DNA from: Vibrio hepatarius
Lineage (GTDB): Bacteria > Pseudomonadota > Gammaproteobacteria > Enterobacterales > Vibrionaceae
Assembly (NCBI RefSeq): GCF_018860525.1
Contig: NZ_JAHKPM010000032.1
Location: 155,223-219,222 of the forward strand
Reading direction: 5' to 3'
Length of the DNA stretch: 64,000 nt
Positions within the stretch are counted from its first letter, which is position 1, and each line of letters opens with the position of its first letter. Under the pieces are notes generated by a model that saw only the letters and a list, made by a program, of their open reading frames with translations, was not told where the DNA came from and did not search any database. The translations under genes and the position numbers were made by a program. Positions 9,195-18,846 of this stretch are shown piece after piece.

Positions 9195-9737
9195 GTGGCA
9201 AATAGAGATTACGTAAAACGCGGTCGTGGTAATAGTGGAAGAAAAACACCGCGTAAAAAACCGTCCACTAGCAGAAAACCTTGGCGTAGTGGTCTGTTGG
9301 CTTTGAGCTTGGCTGGTGGGTTTGGTTATGGGCTTTATATTTTGAGTAATGATCCAGAGCCGCCTCAACCTGTCGTGCAGCAGAAGCAATCTAAGTCAAA
9401 ACCAAAAAAAGTTCTTCCGCCTCCCCCTGAAGAGAAGTGGGATTATGTCGAATCTTTACCAAGCCGCGAAATCGAAGTGATAGCTAAAGAGCAAGTGGTA
9501 TCTGAGATTCCATATATTATGCAGTGTGGGGCTTATACCAATGCAGCGCAGGCTGAAGCTCGTAAGCTTGATATTGCTTTCCAAGGTTTAAATAGCAAAA
9601 TACGCAAAAAAGAAGGCAGTAAATGGTATCGAGTTGTTCTAGGTCCATACAAATATAAGCGTGATGCTGAAAGGGATAAGCACAAGCTGCAACGTGTGAA
9701 GATAGAGCCTTGCGCTATTTGGAAGGATACGCAGTAA
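9195..9737 (+). CDS. ftsN: Cell division protein FtsN
   Basis: Bitopic divisome protein that triggers septal peptidoglycan synthesis. The 180-residue product starts at GTG 9195. A basic cytoplasmic tail (residues 1-32, many Arg/Lys) leads into one membrane segment, LLALSLAGGFGYGLYIL (about residues 34-51), then a proline-rich linker (PEPPQP, VLPPPPEEK) and a C-terminal SPOR domain (about residues 105-178, YIMQCGAYTNAAQAEA) that binds denuded glycan. It is shorter than E. coli FtsN (about 319 residues), mostly in the linker. The cytR-ftsN-hslVU order supports the name. Confidence 0.93.
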   Translation: MANRDYVKRGRGNSGRKTPRKKPSTSRKPWRSGLLALSLAGGFGYGLYILSNDPEPPQPVVQQKQSKSKPKKVLPPPPEEKWDYVESLPSREIEVIAKEQVVSEIPYIMQCGAYTNAAQAEARKLDIAFQGLNSKIRKKEGSKWYRVVLGPYKYKRDAERDKHKLQRVKIEPCAIWKDTQ

Positions 9738-9759
9738 TTAACTGGACTTTGTTTGATTG

Positions 9760-9776
9760 TTAGCATTGGATGCTAA
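9760..9776 (+). other. Small hairpin between ftsN and hslV
   Basis: Seven-base stem TTAGCAT (9760-9766) and ATGCTAA (9770-9776) with a TGG loop. No T-run follows, so termination is uncertain. Confidence 0.4.
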
Positions 9777-9822
9777 AGAGTCGCAACGTCATTTAGTATT
9801 CTCGATTGAAACTCTTCCTTCC

Positions 9823-9851
9823 CTTGAATTTGTCAATTAATAACCTCATAT
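9823..9851 (+). promoter_or_regulatory. Candidate heat-shock (sigma-32) promoter of hslVU
   Basis: CTTGAA at 9823-9828 resembles the -35 element and CCTCATAT at 9844-9851 resembles the -10 element (consensus CCCCAT plus T-rich), with about 14 bases between them and 43 bases to the hslV start. hslVU is a known heat-shock operon. The match is imperfect. Confidence 0.5.
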
Positions 9852-9893
9852 ATTATCTAACATTGAAATTAAAATACTTATGAGGCTCCACTC

Positions 9894-10436
9894 GTGACTA
9901 CTATTGTATCTGTACGCCGAAATAATAAAGTCGTCATCGCTGGTGATGGACAAGTGTCACTGGGTAACACTGTAATGAAAGGTAACGCACGTAAAGTTCG
10001 TCGCCTATACAACAATAAAGTGTTGGCTGGTTTTGCTGGTGGTACAGCTGACGCATTTACTCTTTTTGAGCGTTTTGAAAGTAAGCTGCAAATGCATCAA
10101 GGTCACCTGACTAAAGCAGCAGTGGAGCTAGCAAAGGATTGGCGCAGCGATCGTGCGTTGAGAAAGTTGGAAGCCTTGCTGGCTGTAGCAGATGAGACTG
10201 CGTCTTTGATTATTACAGGGAACGGTGATGTTGTTCAGCCAGAAAACGATCTGATTGCTATAGGTTCTGGTGGTAGCTTTGCCCAAGCAGCAGCGACAGC
10301 ATTGCTTGAAAATACCGACTTGGATGCAGGTGAAATTGCTCAGAAATCGCTAAAAATCGCAGGTGATATCTGCGTATTTACTAACCAATATCACACTATC
10401 GAAGAACTAGAAACTCCAGCAGAGAAGATTGAATAA
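9894..10436 (+). CDS. hslV: ATP-dependent protease peptidase subunit HslV
   Basis: Proteolytic chamber of the HslUV (ClpQY) protease, a two-ring dodecamer in the cytoplasm. The product is 180 residues from GTG 9894 and begins [20 protein letters not shown]; the Thr at position 2 becomes the catalytic N-terminal nucleophile after methionine removal. The motif [25 protein letters not shown] is the conserved proteasome-like core. hslU follows 38 bases later, so the two subunits are co-transcribed. Confidence 0.98.
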   Translation: MTTIVSVRRNNKVVIAGDGQVSLGNTVMKGNARKVRRLYNNKVLAGFAGGTADAFTLFERFESKLQMHQGHLTKAAVELAKDWRSDRALRKLEALLAVADETASLIITGNGDVVQPENDLIAIGSGGSFAQAAATALLENTDLDAGEIAQKSLKIAGDICVFTNQYHTIEELETPAEKIE

Positions 10437-10474
10437 GCAAAGATAGTGGTTATAAGAACTAAAGGAATTCTATT

Positions 10475-11806
10475 ATGTCTGAAATGACTCCTCGTGAAAT
10501 TGTTCATGAACTAAATCGTCATATTATCGGTCAAGATAACGCCAAACGCTCTGTTGCTATTGCTTTGCGTAACCGCTGGCGACGAATGCAGCTGGAAGAA
10601 AGTCTGCGTGTTGAAGTTACCCCAAAGAACATTTTAATGATTGGCCCGACTGGGGTTGGTAAAACTGAAATTGCCCGTCGTTTAGCTAAGCTTGCAAATG
10701 CGCCTTTCATTAAAGTGGAAGCAACCAAGTTCACAGAGGTTGGTTACGTTGGTAAGGAAGTGGAAACGATTATTCGCGACCTGACTGATGTGGCGATTAA
10801 ATTGACTCACCAGCAAGCGATGGAAAAAGTCCAGTTTCGAGCAAAAGAGCAGGCCGAAGAGCGTATTCTTGACGCGCTTTTACCACCTGCACGTGATGCT
10901 TGGGGGCAGAATGAACAAGCTGAGGAGAGTTCCACTACTCGTCAGTCTTTTCGTAAAAAGTTACGAGAGGGTAAATTAGACGATAAAGAAATTGAAGTTG
11001 ATGTCTCTGCTCCGCAAATGGGTGTAGAAATTATGGCACCTCCAGGTATGGAAGAAATGACCAACCAACTTCAAGGAATGTTCCAAAACTTGGCGGGTGA
11101 AACTAAGAAAAAACGTAAGCTTAAGATTAAAGATGCGTTTAAAGCTCTAACCGAAGAAGAAGCTGCTAAATTAGTTAACCAAGAAGAGCTCAAAGAACAG
11201 GCGATTTTCAATGTTGAGAACAATGGTATTGTATTCATAGATGAAATCGACAAGATTTGTAAGCGTGGTGAAAGCTCTGGCCCGGATGTGTCTCGTGAAG
11301 GTGTTCAGAGAGATTTACTGCCGCTTATTGAGGGTAGTACGGTGTCAACTAAGCATGGCATGGTTAAAACTGATCATATATTGTTCGTTGCCTCAGGTGC
11401 ATTCCAAGTCGCAAAACCCTCAGATTTAATCCCTGAATTACAGGGACGCTTGCCTATTCGCGTTGAGTTAGAGGCGCTTTCAAGTGACGATTTCAAACGT
11501 ATTTTAACTGAACCTAAAGCTTCTTTATCAGAACAGTATGTTGCGCTGATGAAAACAGAAGATGTTGATATTGATTTTACCCAAGATGGTATTGCTCAAA
11601 TTGCTGATGCTGCTTGGACAGTTAATGAAAACACTGAGAATATCGGAGCTCGCCGCTTGCATACTGTCATGGAACGTTTGATGGACGAAATTTCTTTCGA
11701 AGCAACAGATAAAGCGGGTTCTAAACTCACTATTGATGCTGAATACGTAAGAGAAAAATTGGGTGACACTGTTGAAGATGAGGACTTAAGTCGCTTTATT
11801 CTCTAA
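10475..11806 (+). CDS. hslU: HslUV protease ATPase subunit HslU
   Basis: AAA+ unfoldase that feeds substrates to HslV. The 443-residue length is typical. Walker [14 protein letters not shown] is at about residues 57-69, the Walker [10 protein letters not shown] near 255, and the insertion (I) domain with charged residues spans about 110-245. The C-terminal tail EDLSRFIL is the peptide that docks into HslV. It is preceded by a good ribosome site (AAAGGAATT) and followed by an intrinsic terminator. Confidence 0.98.
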   Translation: MSEMTPREIVHELNRHIIGQDNAKRSVAIALRNRWRRMQLEESLRVEVTPKNILMIGPTGVGKTEIARRLAKLANAPFIKVEATKFTEVGYVGKEVETIIRDLTDVAIKLTHQQAMEKVQFRAKEQAEERILDALLPPARDAWGQNEQAEESSTTRQSFRKKLREGKLDDKEIEVDVSAPQMGVEIMAPPGMEEMTNQLQGMFQNLAGETKKKRKLKIKDAFKALTEEEAAKLVNQEELKEQAIFNVENNGIVFIDEIDKICKRGESSGPDVSREGVQRDLLPLIEGSTVSTKHGMVKTDHILFVASGAFQVAKPSDLIPELQGRLPIRVELEALSSDDFKRILTEPKASLSEQYVALMKTEDVDIDFTQDGIAQIADAAWTVNENTENIGARRLHTVMERLMDEISFEATDKAGSKLTIDAEYVREKLGDTVEDEDLSRFIL

Positions 11807-11838
11807 CCCTTTAGAGAATTCAATACGATCTGAGTAAT

Positions 11839-11861
11839 GCCGATCACATGATCGGCTTTTT
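11839..11861 (+). terminator. hslVU terminator
   Basis: Perfect eight-base stem GCCGATCA (11839-11846) and TGATCGGC (11849-11856) followed by TTTTT. Confidence 0.92.
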
Positions 11862-11975
11862 CTTGCCCAGAAAATTTGCACTGACTCTCAGCGTTTATTT
11901 CGCTCACCTTTTTCCTCCCACGGCATACCTATTGATCGCTATATTGGAATGATATTCACAGTGTAAGGAAGCCTT

Positions 11976-12659
11976 ATGTCGAATGCCGAATCTCATTATC
12001 CATTGAGTGATTTTATTGAATTACCGGTAGAAGAGATGTCTGATCGGGCAAAACAAAACTATCAGCAACTTAAGCGCCGCCATTCTATTCGCAACTTCTC
12101 AGATCGAACAGTAGCAAAAGATATTATAGAGAATTGTATACGTGCAGCCGGGACAGCACCTAGTGGAGCAAATCATCAGCCATGGCACTTTGTGGCAATT
12201 CATAATAGCCGGGTTAAAGGGGACATAAGGCAGGCTGCTGAGGAACTTGAGCGAACCTTTTACCAAGGGCGGGCTGGCCAAGAGTGGCTCGATGCATTAA
12301 AACCTTTGGGCACCGATGCTGATAAGTCATATTTGGAGAAAGCACCTTGGCTAATTGCTGTATTTTCTAAGAAAAAAGGGGGTATCAATAATGATAGAGA
12401 GCAGGCGAACTACTATGTGCATGAATCTGTAGGTATTGCTACGGGGTTTCTACTTCAGGCTTTGCATAATTCTGGGCTGGCAACACTAACTCACACGCCA
12501 AAACCGATGAGCTTTTTGACTGGAATATGCCATCGTGACCCAGATATTGATAGACCTTACATGTTAATAGTGACGGGCTATCCAGATGAAGGGGCAACAA
12601 TACCTAAGCACGCATTAAACAAGAAAGCATTAGATGATATCGCGACTTTTATAGAATGA
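11976..12659 (+). CDS. Nitroreductase-family flavoprotein with iodotyrosine-deiodinase-like lid residues
   Basis: FMN-dependent oxidoreductase of 227 residues. The FMN-binding start of the fold is RRHSIRNFSDR (about residues 34-44), followed by RAAGTAPSGANHQPWHFVAI (56-75). Compared from memory with the human iodotyrosine deiodinase segment around its zwitterion-binding triad, this protein keeps Glu92, Tyr96 and Lys117 with identical spacing (4 and 21 residues) and the shared context LGTDADKSYLEKAP. That places it nearer the deiodinase branch than the NfsA/NfsB nitroreductases. Natural substrate unknown; halotyrosines or other amino-acid-like ligands are possible. It stands alone between hslU and the convergent frd operon, preceded by GTAAGGAAG. 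Confidence 0.8.
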   Translation: MSNAESHYPLSDFIELPVEEMSDRAKQNYQQLKRRHSIRNFSDRTVAKDIIENCIRAAGTAPSGANHQPWHFVAIHNSRVKGDIRQAAEELERTFYQGRAGQEWLDALKPLGTDADKSYLEKAPWLIAVFSKKKGGINNDREQANYYVHESVGIATGFLLQALHNSGLATLTHTPKPMSFLTGICHRDPDIDRPYMLIVTGYPDEGATIPKHALNKKALDDIATFIE

Positions 12660-12692
12660 AAGTATCAAACGATAGATGGCGCGAAAGCGTTT

Positions 12693-12739
12693 GGGCCTAC
12701 CGTCTCTATACAAGTTCATATCGAAAGAGCTTTAGGCCC
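12693..12739. other. Inverted repeat between convergent nitroreductase and frdD
   Basis: GGGCCTA (12693-12699) and TAGGCCC (12733-12739) form a seven-base stem with a 33-base loop. It may serve as a weak transcription barrier; there is no clear T-run on either strand. Confidence 0.4.
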
Positions 12740-12753
12740 GTATTGGTATCTTG

Positions 12754-13137
12754 CTATACAATGACGATAAAAATTACAGCTAAGGCTGAGATGATGGCTG
12801 AAAGTGCATAACAAGCAATCTTACCTATTAGACCTGCATGTATTTTTAGATCGTGCATTCCATGATGGATGCGGTGCATAGCATGCCACATTGGCAATGC
12901 GAGAGTGGCAATGATAAATAGCCCGCCAATGAGACTACTAGCAAAGGTCTGGACTCGGTCATAGCTTAGTGTATTGGATTCGATAATTCCCATAGGCACT
13001 AATACTCCCAAGACTAGAATTGTGACTGGAGTTATCATGGCGAACCAAGTTCCCCCTGCACCAAATAAACCCCACCAGATTGGTTCATCGGAACGTTTTG
13101 GAGTGGTGTCTACAGAGAAGTTAGGTTTCATAGTCAT
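12754..13137 (-). CDS. frdD: Fumarate reductase membrane anchor subunit D
   Basis: Hydrophobic anchor that, with FrdC, binds menaquinol and tethers the FrdAB catalytic pair to the inner membrane. The 127-residue product has three membrane segments (about residues 28-52, 70-95 and 103-126), with [17 protein letters not shown] near the start and [13 protein letters not shown] before the last segment. It is the last gene of frdABCD, six bases after frdC. Confidence 0.94.
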   Translation of the reverse strand: MTMKPNFSVDTTPKRSDEPIWWGLFGAGGTWFAMITPVTILVLGVLVPMGIIESNTLSYDRVQTFASSLIGGLFIIATLALPMWHAMHRIHHGMHDLKIHAGLIGKIACYALSAIISALAVIFIVIV

Positions 13138-13143
13138 AGCTCC

Positions 13144-13527
13144 TTACACAATAATAAGTACAGTCAGTGAAATGAATGCGACGATTGCCCATTGAGTAAA
13201 AACAATCATCCTCTTATTTAAAAGCTTACCTTTTATGCGAATGGGCATAACCTGAGGCATCATACTAAAGAACGTATGCGCATGAAGTAGACTTCCCGCT
13301 AGCGCAAGAATATTAATCGTAATAACAATGGGATTGCCCATAAACTCAAGCCAAGTGTGCCAAGCGTCCACTCCTTTTACCAGAGCACCTAAGCCGAATG
13401 TGAGGAATAAGGTGAATAACACTAAGGGCAGAACTGTCGCCTCTCGAAGCATATAAAAGCGATAGAAAGGGTGATCTTTCCACCAAGTCCGAGTTATTTT
13501 ACGGACGTAGGGTTTGCGATTACTCAT
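13144..13527 (-). CDS. frdC: Fumarate reductase membrane anchor subunit C
   Basis: Second membrane anchor of quinol:fumarate reductase, 127 residues, beginning with the conserved [20 protein letters not shown]. Three hydrophobic stretches follow (about 30-55, 65-90, 105-127). Its ATG overlaps the frdB stop by four bases (ATGA), so translation is coupled. Confidence 0.95.
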   Translation of the reverse strand: MSNRKPYVRKITRTWWKDHPFYRFYMLREATVLPLVLFTLFLTFGLGALVKGVDAWHTWLEFMGNPIVITINILALAGSLLHAHTFFSMMPQVMPIRIKGKLLNKRMIVFTQWAIVAFISLTVLIIV

Positions 13528-14288
13528 CTTTCAGCCTCCTGCACTAGTGTTTTTCCATCAGGCTTTAGCATTGCAATGACAAAGTCCATTGAGGATTCGA
13601 CCTTGCCTTGATTGACTGCGGCAGCTGGGTCAACATGTTTTGGACATACTTCAGAGCAGTACCCCACAAAAGTACAGCCCCAAGCGCCATTGACACCATT
13701 AATTATTGCCATACGCTGTGCTTTACCGTTATCACGGCTATCTAAGTTATAACGATGGGCAAGAGTTAGCGCGGCAGGCCCGATAAATTCGGGGTTTAGC
13801 CCAAACTGAGGACAAGCGGCATAACATAATCCGCAGTTAATACAGCCAGCAAATTGTTTATATCTGGCCATTTGTTCTGGAGTTTGTATATTGGTGCCGT
13901 CTTTGGGGGTACGATCATTGCCGATAATGTAAGGTTTGATCGCTTCTAGTCGCTCGATAAAAGGTGTCATGTCGACGATTAAGTCTTTTTCGATTGCGAA
14001 GTTAGCTAAAGGCTCAATTTTTATGCCTTCAGGGTAGTCGCGCAGAAAGCTTTTACAAGCCAATTTAGGAACGCCATTAACCATGATCCCGCATGAGCCA
14101 CAGATCGCCATTCGGCAAGACCAGCGGAAAGATAGGTTTTTATCCACATTATCTTTGATATAGCCTAATGCATCCAAGGTAGACATGGTGTCATTAAAGG
14201 GAATGTTAAATGTTTGCCAATATGGCTGTGTGTTTTGTTCTGGATCGTAGCGTAAAATCTCAATTTTTTTGATTGGACAATCAGTCAT
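13524..14288 (-). CDS. frdB: Fumarate reductase iron-sulfur subunit
   Basis: Electron-transfer subunit between menaquinol and the flavoprotein FrdA. The 254-residue protein has the [2Fe-2S] cysteines CRMAICGSC about residues 57-65 with a further Cys near 77, then two ferredoxin-like clusters, [12 protein letters not shown] near 148-159 and [10 protein letters not shown] near 209-218. This number and order of cysteines fits one 2Fe-2S, one 4Fe-4S and one 3Fe-4S centre. The frdA stop and frdB start share one base (TAATG). Confidence 0.97.
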   Translation of the reverse strand: MTDCPIKKIEILRYDPEQNTQPYWQTFNIPFNDTMSTLDALGYIKDNVDKNLSFRWSCRMAICGSCGIMVNGVPKLACKSFLRDYPEGIKIEPLANFAIEKDLIVDMTPFIERLEAIKPYIIGNDRTPKDGTNIQTPEQMARYKQFAGCINCGLCYAACPQFGLNPEFIGPAALTLAHRYNLDSRDNGKAQRMAIINGVNGAWGCTFVGYCSEVCPKHVDPAAAVNQGKVESSMDFVIAMLKPDGKTLVQEAER

Positions 14289-16093
14289 TACATACTCTCC
14301 TGTAATGAATTCTTATTTTCTTGTGCGGCGGCTTTTTCTGCCGCTTCGCCGTATAAGCGAGCTTTAGGCTGTGACTTGGTAATAGTAACGTCGCTGTATT
14401 CGATATTGGGCGCAGCATCCTTATTATAAAAAGCCAAAGAATGTTTGAGAAAATGAATGTCATCTCGCTCAGTGCATCCATTGTCGAGGCGTTGGTGGGC
14501 CCCACGTGATTCTTTACGTAACATTGCTGAGTGGACCATGGCTTCTGCGACCTCTAATCCATAACCTACCTCGATGGCATGGAGTAGGTCGGTATTAAAT
14601 ACCTTGCCTTTATCTTTTATGCTCACGCGCTTGAAACGTTCTTTTAGCTCGGAAATCTTATCAATAGTTATTTGCATCAAATCATGTTGACGATATATAC
14701 CACAGCCCGCTTCCATGGCATGGCCCATTTCATCGCGTATCTGGGCCCAGTTTTCGTCACCTTCCTGGTTCATTAAGGCTTTTATTTCTAGCTCAACTGA
14801 TTGAATTTGTTCAGATATAGATGCTTGGTTCCAGCCCTTGAATTGAGCAACGTGTTTGACCGCTTGTTCACCTGCAACACGTCCGAATACTACAAACTCA
14901 GCCAATGAGTTAGAGCCTAAACGATTGGCGCCATGAAGCCCGATAGATGCACATTCTCCAACAGAAAATAGACCTTTAATCCGAGTTTCACATTTTTGGT
15001 TTGTTTCGATGCCACCCATGGTGTAATGGACGGTGGGGCGGATAGGAATCGGTTCTTTTGCTGGGTCAACATTGACATAAGCTTTGGCCAATTCACATAT
15101 AAAGGGTAAGCGTTCCTGAAGGTAGTCTTCGCCTAAGTGGCGTAGGTCTAAATGGACAACATCACCAAGTGGATGTTTGATGGTGTTGCCTTTTTTTTGT
15201 TCGTGCCAAAACGCTTGCGAAACCTTGTCACGAGGACCGAGTTCCATGTATTTGTTCTTAGGTTGGCCGACAGGTGTCTCTGGCCCCATGCCATAATCTT
15301 GTAGGTATCGATAGCCATTTTTGTTAACGATAATGCCACCTTCACCACGGCAGCCTTCCGTCATTAAAATACCTGTGCCAGGCAAACCTGTTGGATGGTA
15401 TTGAACAAATTCCATGTCTCTTAATGGAACACCATGACGGTAAGCCATTGCCATGCCATCTCCTGTTACAATACCCCCGTTAGTATTACAGTGATAGACA
15501 CGACCTGCGCCTCCTGTTGCCAGAACAACAGATTTGGCTTTAATTGCTATCAGTTCACCTTCTGACATATGGATAGCGACCAGTCCTTGAATATCCTCGC
15601 CGTCAACGAGCAAGTCAACGACAAAGTATTCATCAAATCGCTTGATGTTTGGGTATTTAATCGAGGTTTGAAACAGGGTATGCAGCATATGAAAGCCAGT
15701 TTTGTCGGCTGCAAACCAAGTGCGCTCAACTTTCATACCTCCAAAGCGACGTACATTGACCTCTCCATTGGGTTTTCTGCTCCAGGGGCAACCCCATTGT
15801 TCCATTTGGATCATTTCATGAGTTGCATTTTTTACAAAATATTCAACAACGTCCTGCTCGCATAGCCAATCGCCACCTCCAATAGTATCGTTGAAGTGAT
15901 TGTCTAAACTATCTTCATCCTTGATTACTGCTGCTGAGCCACCTTCTGCTGCGACAGTATGAGAGCGCATTGGATAGACCTTGGAAATAAGTGCAATGTC
16001 TAAATTAGGGTTTTCCTCAGCCGCTGCAATAGCAGTGCGAAGACCAGCGCCGCCAGCCCCGATGACTGCGATATCTGTGGTGATGGTTTTCAC
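14288..16093 (-). CDS. frdA: Fumarate reductase flavoprotein subunit
   Basis: Catalytic subunit reducing fumarate to succinate in anaerobic respiration, on the cytoplasmic face of the inner membrane. The 601-residue product opens with the dinucleotide motif [17 protein letters not shown], has the covalent-FAD motif [13 protein letters not shown] near residues 43-55, and the active-site segment [21 protein letters not shown] near 233-253. It heads frdABCD; a four-gene layout with two separate anchors is that of fumarate reductase rather than the sdhCDAB succinate dehydrogenase. A CRP-like box lies 165 bp upstream. Confidence 0.97.
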   Translation of the reverse strand: MKTITTDIAVIGAGGAGLRTAIAAAEENPNLDIALISKVYPMRSHTVAAEGGSAAVIKDEDSLDNHFNDTIGGGDWLCEQDVVEYFVKNATHEMIQMEQWGCPWSRKPNGEVNVRRFGGMKVERTWFAADKTGFHMLHTLFQTSIKYPNIKRFDEYFVVDLLVDGEDIQGLVAIHMSEGELIAIKAKSVVLATGGAGRVYHCNTNGGIVTGDGMAMAYRHGVPLRDMEFVQYHPTGLPGTGILMTEGCRGEGGIIVNKNGYRYLQDYGMGPETPVGQPKNKYMELGPRDKVSQAFWHEQKKGNTIKHPLGDVVHLDLRHLGEDYLQERLPFICELAKAYVNVDPAKEPIPIRPTVHYTMGGIETNQKCETRIKGLFSVGECASIGLHGANRLGSNSLAEFVVFGRVAGEQAVKHVAQFKGWNQASISEQIQSVELEIKALMNQEGDENWAQIRDEMGHAMEAGCGIYRQHDLMQITIDKISELKERFKRVSIKDKGKVFNTDLLHAIEVGYGLEVAEAMVHSAMLRKESRGAHQRLDNGCTERDDIHFLKHSLAFYNKDAAPNIEYSDVTITKSQPKARLYGEAAEKAAAQENKNSLQESM

Positions 16094-16505
16094 AGTTATT
16101 CTCCAGTATGAAATTGCGAAGTTATCCGCTTGTTATTTATTAAGGATAAATCCCTATAAAAGTTGAGGTCAGTGTAAGAGAGAGGTAAGCGATAAAAATT
16201 GATGTAATTAGGTTTTTGCTTCGATAATGCACATGCAGGTATAAAAAATATCCGTAATGTGAGTGCTATCACGACATGATTTTACTCAACATATGATGAA
16301 ATGATGCGTTGAAGTGCAGTGATGTGAGAAAACCACTTTAGCCCTTAGCCTCGCCTGGATTTCTATAAGGAGTTGCTTCGCGGTATTTTGTCGCTCCGTT
16401 TTCTCCAGCCCTCACCTGTATTGAAAGTAAATGACTGCCAGACTTGCAAATGAAGAGAAAGGTGATAATTTCCCATTCAAAGTAGATATTCATGAGTAGT
16501 CAGAA
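16094..16505. promoter_or_regulatory. frdA/epmA divergent control region
   Basis: This 412-bp gap separates the divergent frd operon and epmA. It holds a CRP-like box at 16258-16273 and a single FNR-like half site TTGAT at 16199-16203 whose second half is poor. From 16274 to 16505 I see no gene, tRNA or strong hairpin, only mixed-composition DNA likely to contain the epmA promoter. Confidence 0.5.
16258..16273. promoter_or_regulatory. CRP-like box
   Basis: TGTGA (16258-16262), six spacer bases, TCACG (16269-16273): 9 of 10 bases of the CRP consensus half sites. It lies in the frdA/epmA gap and could act on either promoter. Confidence 0.65.
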
Positions 16506-17477
16506 ATGCATAAAACTTGGCAGCCGGTAGCGTCGTTAGCTCAGCTTAAAGGCCGAGCGAAATTACTACAGGAAATTCGTCAATTTTTTACTGATAGATC
16601 TGTGTTAGAGGTTGATACGCCTGCGCTTAGTCATGCAGCGGTGACAGATATACACTTACATGCCTTTGAGACAAATTTTGTCGGGCCAAATTATGCTAGA
16701 GGGCAAGCTGTGTATTTAATGACTAGCCCTGAGTTTCACATGAAACGTCTTTTGGCCGCAGGAAGTGGCTGTATTTATCAGATTTGTAAGTCTTTTAGGA
16801 ATGAAGAAAGTGGGCGCTACCATAACCCTGAATTTACCATGTTGGAATGGTATCGAGTGGGCTTTGACCACCACCAGTTAATGGATGAAATGGATCAGCT
16901 TATGCAGCTGACTCTTAAAGTAAAGCCAGCCAGGCGTATGACCTATCAAGAGGCTTTTCTTGGCGTGTTAGGTGTCTGTCCACTAGAAGCTACAATGTCT
17001 ACGTTAAGAGAAATTGCAAATAATCTGGGGCTTGGCGATATAGCTCAGGATGAGAAAGACCGAGATACCTTGTTGCAGCTGTTATTTAGTGTGGGTATTG
17101 AAGCTCAAATTGGTCAACAGGAACCAGCTTTTGTTTATGATTTTCCTGCATCTCAGGCTGCACTTTCAAAAATTAGTCTCGAGGACCCTAGAGTCGCAGA
17201 ACGGTTTGAAGTGTATTTTAAAGGTGTTGAGCTTGCAAATGGGTTTCATGAGCTTGATAGCGCAGAGGAACAACTAAAACGTTTTGAAGAAGATAACCAT
17301 AAACGTGAGTGTTTAGGTTTGCCGACTCAACCGATTGATTATCGTTTGATTCAAGCTCTTGAGGCTGGTTTTCCTAAGTGCGCGGGTGTTGCTTTGGGGA
17401 TAGACCGACTTATGATGTTAGCTGCTCAAGAAGAGCACATTGAACAGGTAATAGCCTTTCCTTTTTACCGGGCGTGA
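16506..17477 (+). CDS. epmA: EF-P-(R)-beta-lysine ligase EpmA (LysRS-like)
   Basis: Attaches (R)-beta-lysine to Lys34 of elongation factor P, a modification that helps ribosomes pass polyproline stretches. The 323-residue protein is a class II lysyl-tRNA synthetase core lacking the N-terminal anticodon-binding domain. Motif 2 is [19 protein letters not shown] near residues 98-116 and motif 3 is [14 protein letters not shown] near 294-307. Both partners of the pathway, epmB and efp, are also in this window about 39 kb away. It is divergent from frdA, as poxA/epmA is in E. coli. Confidence 0.95.
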   Translation: MHKTWQPVASLAQLKGRAKLLQEIRQFFTDRSVLEVDTPALSHAAVTDIHLHAFETNFVGPNYARGQAVYLMTSPEFHMKRLLAAGSGCIYQICKSFRNEESGRYHNPEFTMLEWYRVGFDHHQLMDEMDQLMQLTLKVKPARRMTYQEAFLGVLGVCPLEATMSTLREIANNLGLGDIAQDEKDRDTLLQLLFSVGIEAQIGQQEPAFVYDFPASQAALSKISLEDPRVAERFEVYFKGVELANGFHELDSAEEQLKRFEEDNHKRECLGLPTQPIDYRLIQALEAGFPKCAGVALGIDRLMMLAAQEEHIEQVIAFPFYRA

Positions 17478-17546
17478 ATCTATAGGTTATATCTCGCTAA
17501 GAGAGGCCATCCTCGTTATAATAGCAGTCTAAATTTACATTTCAGG

Positions 17547-17565
17547 ACCGCTGCCAATAAGCGGT
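17547..17565 (+). other. Hairpin upstream of the rhodanese gene
   Basis: ACCGCT (17547-17552) pairs with AGCGGT (17560-17565) and can extend by three pairs including a wobble. It lies 23 bases before the rhodanese gene; function unknown. Confidence 0.35.
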
Positions 17566-17588
17566 TCTAGTATCGAAGAGCGCAGGAT

Positions 17589-18023
17589 ATGCAAGAGTAC
17601 ATCGCATTTTTTCAAGAAAATTTGATCCTTTCTTTGGTTTGGGTAGGCATATTTGTTGCCCTTATCATGAATATCGTGAAAACAAGTACAGCGGCTTATA
17701 AAGAAATTACAGCATCACAAACCACATATCTAATGAACCGTGAGAAAGGAGTTGTGATTGATATCCGTAGTAAAGATGACTTTCGCACGGGTCATATTAC
17801 GGACGCAGTTCACATTTTACCTTCTGATATTAAAGCCGGTAACTTAGGTAAACTTGAAAATTACAAATCTAGCCCAATTATCGTTGTATGCAAGACAGGT
17901 CAGACAGCGCAAGAGAGCGCTAACCTTCTGGCAAATGCTGGATTTGAAAATGTCAGTTTGCTTAAAAATGGTCTGATTGCTTGGAATGAAGCAAACCTCC
18001 CATTAGTGAAAGGCAAAAAGTAA
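17589..18023 (+). CDS. yibN: Membrane-anchored rhodanese-like protein (YibN type)
   Basis: Single rhodanese (sulfurtransferase) domain tethered to the inner membrane. The 144-residue product has one N-terminal membrane segment (about residues 12-28, LILSLVWVGIFVALIMN) and a rhodanese domain from about 38 to 140, with catalytic cysteine Cys101 in VVCKTGQTAQES. It precedes secB, gpsA and cysE as yibN does in E. coli, although grxC is missing here. The physiological sulfur acceptor is unknown; E. coli YibN has been linked to the Sec translocon, which would suit the secB neighbour. Confidence 0.88.
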   Translation: MQEYIAFFQENLILSLVWVGIFVALIMNIVKTSTAAYKEITASQTTYLMNREKGVVIDIRSKDDFRTGHITDAVHILPSDIKAGNLGKLENYKSSPIIVVCKTGQTAQESANLLANAGFENVSLLKNGLIAWNEANLPLVKGKK

Positions 18024-18160
18024 TTTTCAATGGTTTTTGAGCGTCGCTTGATAAAGCGGTGTTTGTATGAGAGAGGTGTGACATTTTTGATAATGGCACC
18101 TATGAATAAAACTCTCGCTAAGCCTCTACGCAGGCAACTCGATTAGTAAAGGATTTTAAA

Positions 18161-18628
18161 ATGGCTGAAGCAGCACCACAACAAGAAGCTCAGAACTTCG
18201 CAATTCAACGTATTTTTCTTAAAGATGTGTCTTTTGAAGCACCTAACTCACCAAACATGTTTCAAAAAGAGTGGAATCCAGATGTCAAACTTGATTTAGA
18301 CACTCAGAGCCGTGAGCTTGGTGAAGGCGTGTATGAGGTTGTATTACGTTTAACCGTGACAGTTAAAAATGAAGAAGAAACAGCGTTTTTATGTGAAGTT
18401 CAACAGGGCGGAATTTTTACCGCTGATAAAATGGAGTCAGGTCAGCTTGCTCATTGCTTGGGTGCATTCTGCCCAAATATTCTTTTCCCTTATGCTCGTG
18501 AAACCATCTCAAGCTTGGTCGTAAAAGGAACCTTCCCGCAACTTAACCTTGCGCCAGTGAACTTTGATTCATTGTTCATGAACTACTTGCAGCAACAAGC
18601 TCAGGAAGAAGGTAAAGTAGAAGCCTAA
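18161..18628 (+). CDS. secB: Protein-export chaperone SecB
   Basis: Tetrameric cytoplasmic chaperone that keeps presecretory proteins unfolded and hands them to SecA. The 155-residue product has the family core [19 protein letters not shown] (about residues 13-31) and the SecA-contact strand with [13 protein letters not shown], then the conserved [16 protein letters not shown] near the C-terminus. A strong terminator follows, so gpsA likely has its own promoter. Confidence 0.98.
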   Translation: MAEAAPQQEAQNFAIQRIFLKDVSFEAPNSPNMFQKEWNPDVKLDLDTQSRELGEGVYEVVLRLTVTVKNEEETAFLCEVQQGGIFTADKMESGQLAHCLGAFCPNILFPYARETISSLVVKGTFPQLNLAPVNFDSLFMNYLQQQAQEEGKVEA

Positions 18629-18656
18629 CTTTCAAGGCTATTACTGAAGTTCAATG

Positions 18657-18698
18657 AAATGCACAGAGCGTCACATGAGTGATGCAATGTGCATTTTT
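18657..18698 (+). terminator. secB terminator
   Basis: AAATGCACA (18657-18665) pairs with TGTGCATTT (18688-18696); TCAC/GTGA forms an inner stem (18671-18674 with 18679-18682). A T-run closes it. Confidence 0.85.
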
Positions 18699-18706
18699 CA
18701 TTTGCG

Positions 18707-18741
18707 ACGTACAATTTTCATATACAACGTACAATGTTGTG
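18707..18741. repeat. Two 9-bp direct repeats upstream of gpsA
   Basis: ACGTACAAT occurs at 18707-18715 and again at 18727-18735, spaced exactly 20 bp (about two helical turns). The second copy sits in a near-palindrome, ACAACGT/ATGTTGT (18725-18741). Confidence 0.5.
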
Positions 18742-18846
18742 TAATGGTACTCACTCTTCTGATGATTCGTTTACTATCAGATGGAATGTTTAATTTAGGC
18801 TCAACACGCATGATTCGTTGGTCTTCAATACTAATCAGGTAAAATC

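Noticed and set aside
18654..18842. 62-codon open frame between secB and gpsA
   Set aside because: It begins inside the secB terminator hairpin, has no ribosome site and no recognisable features.
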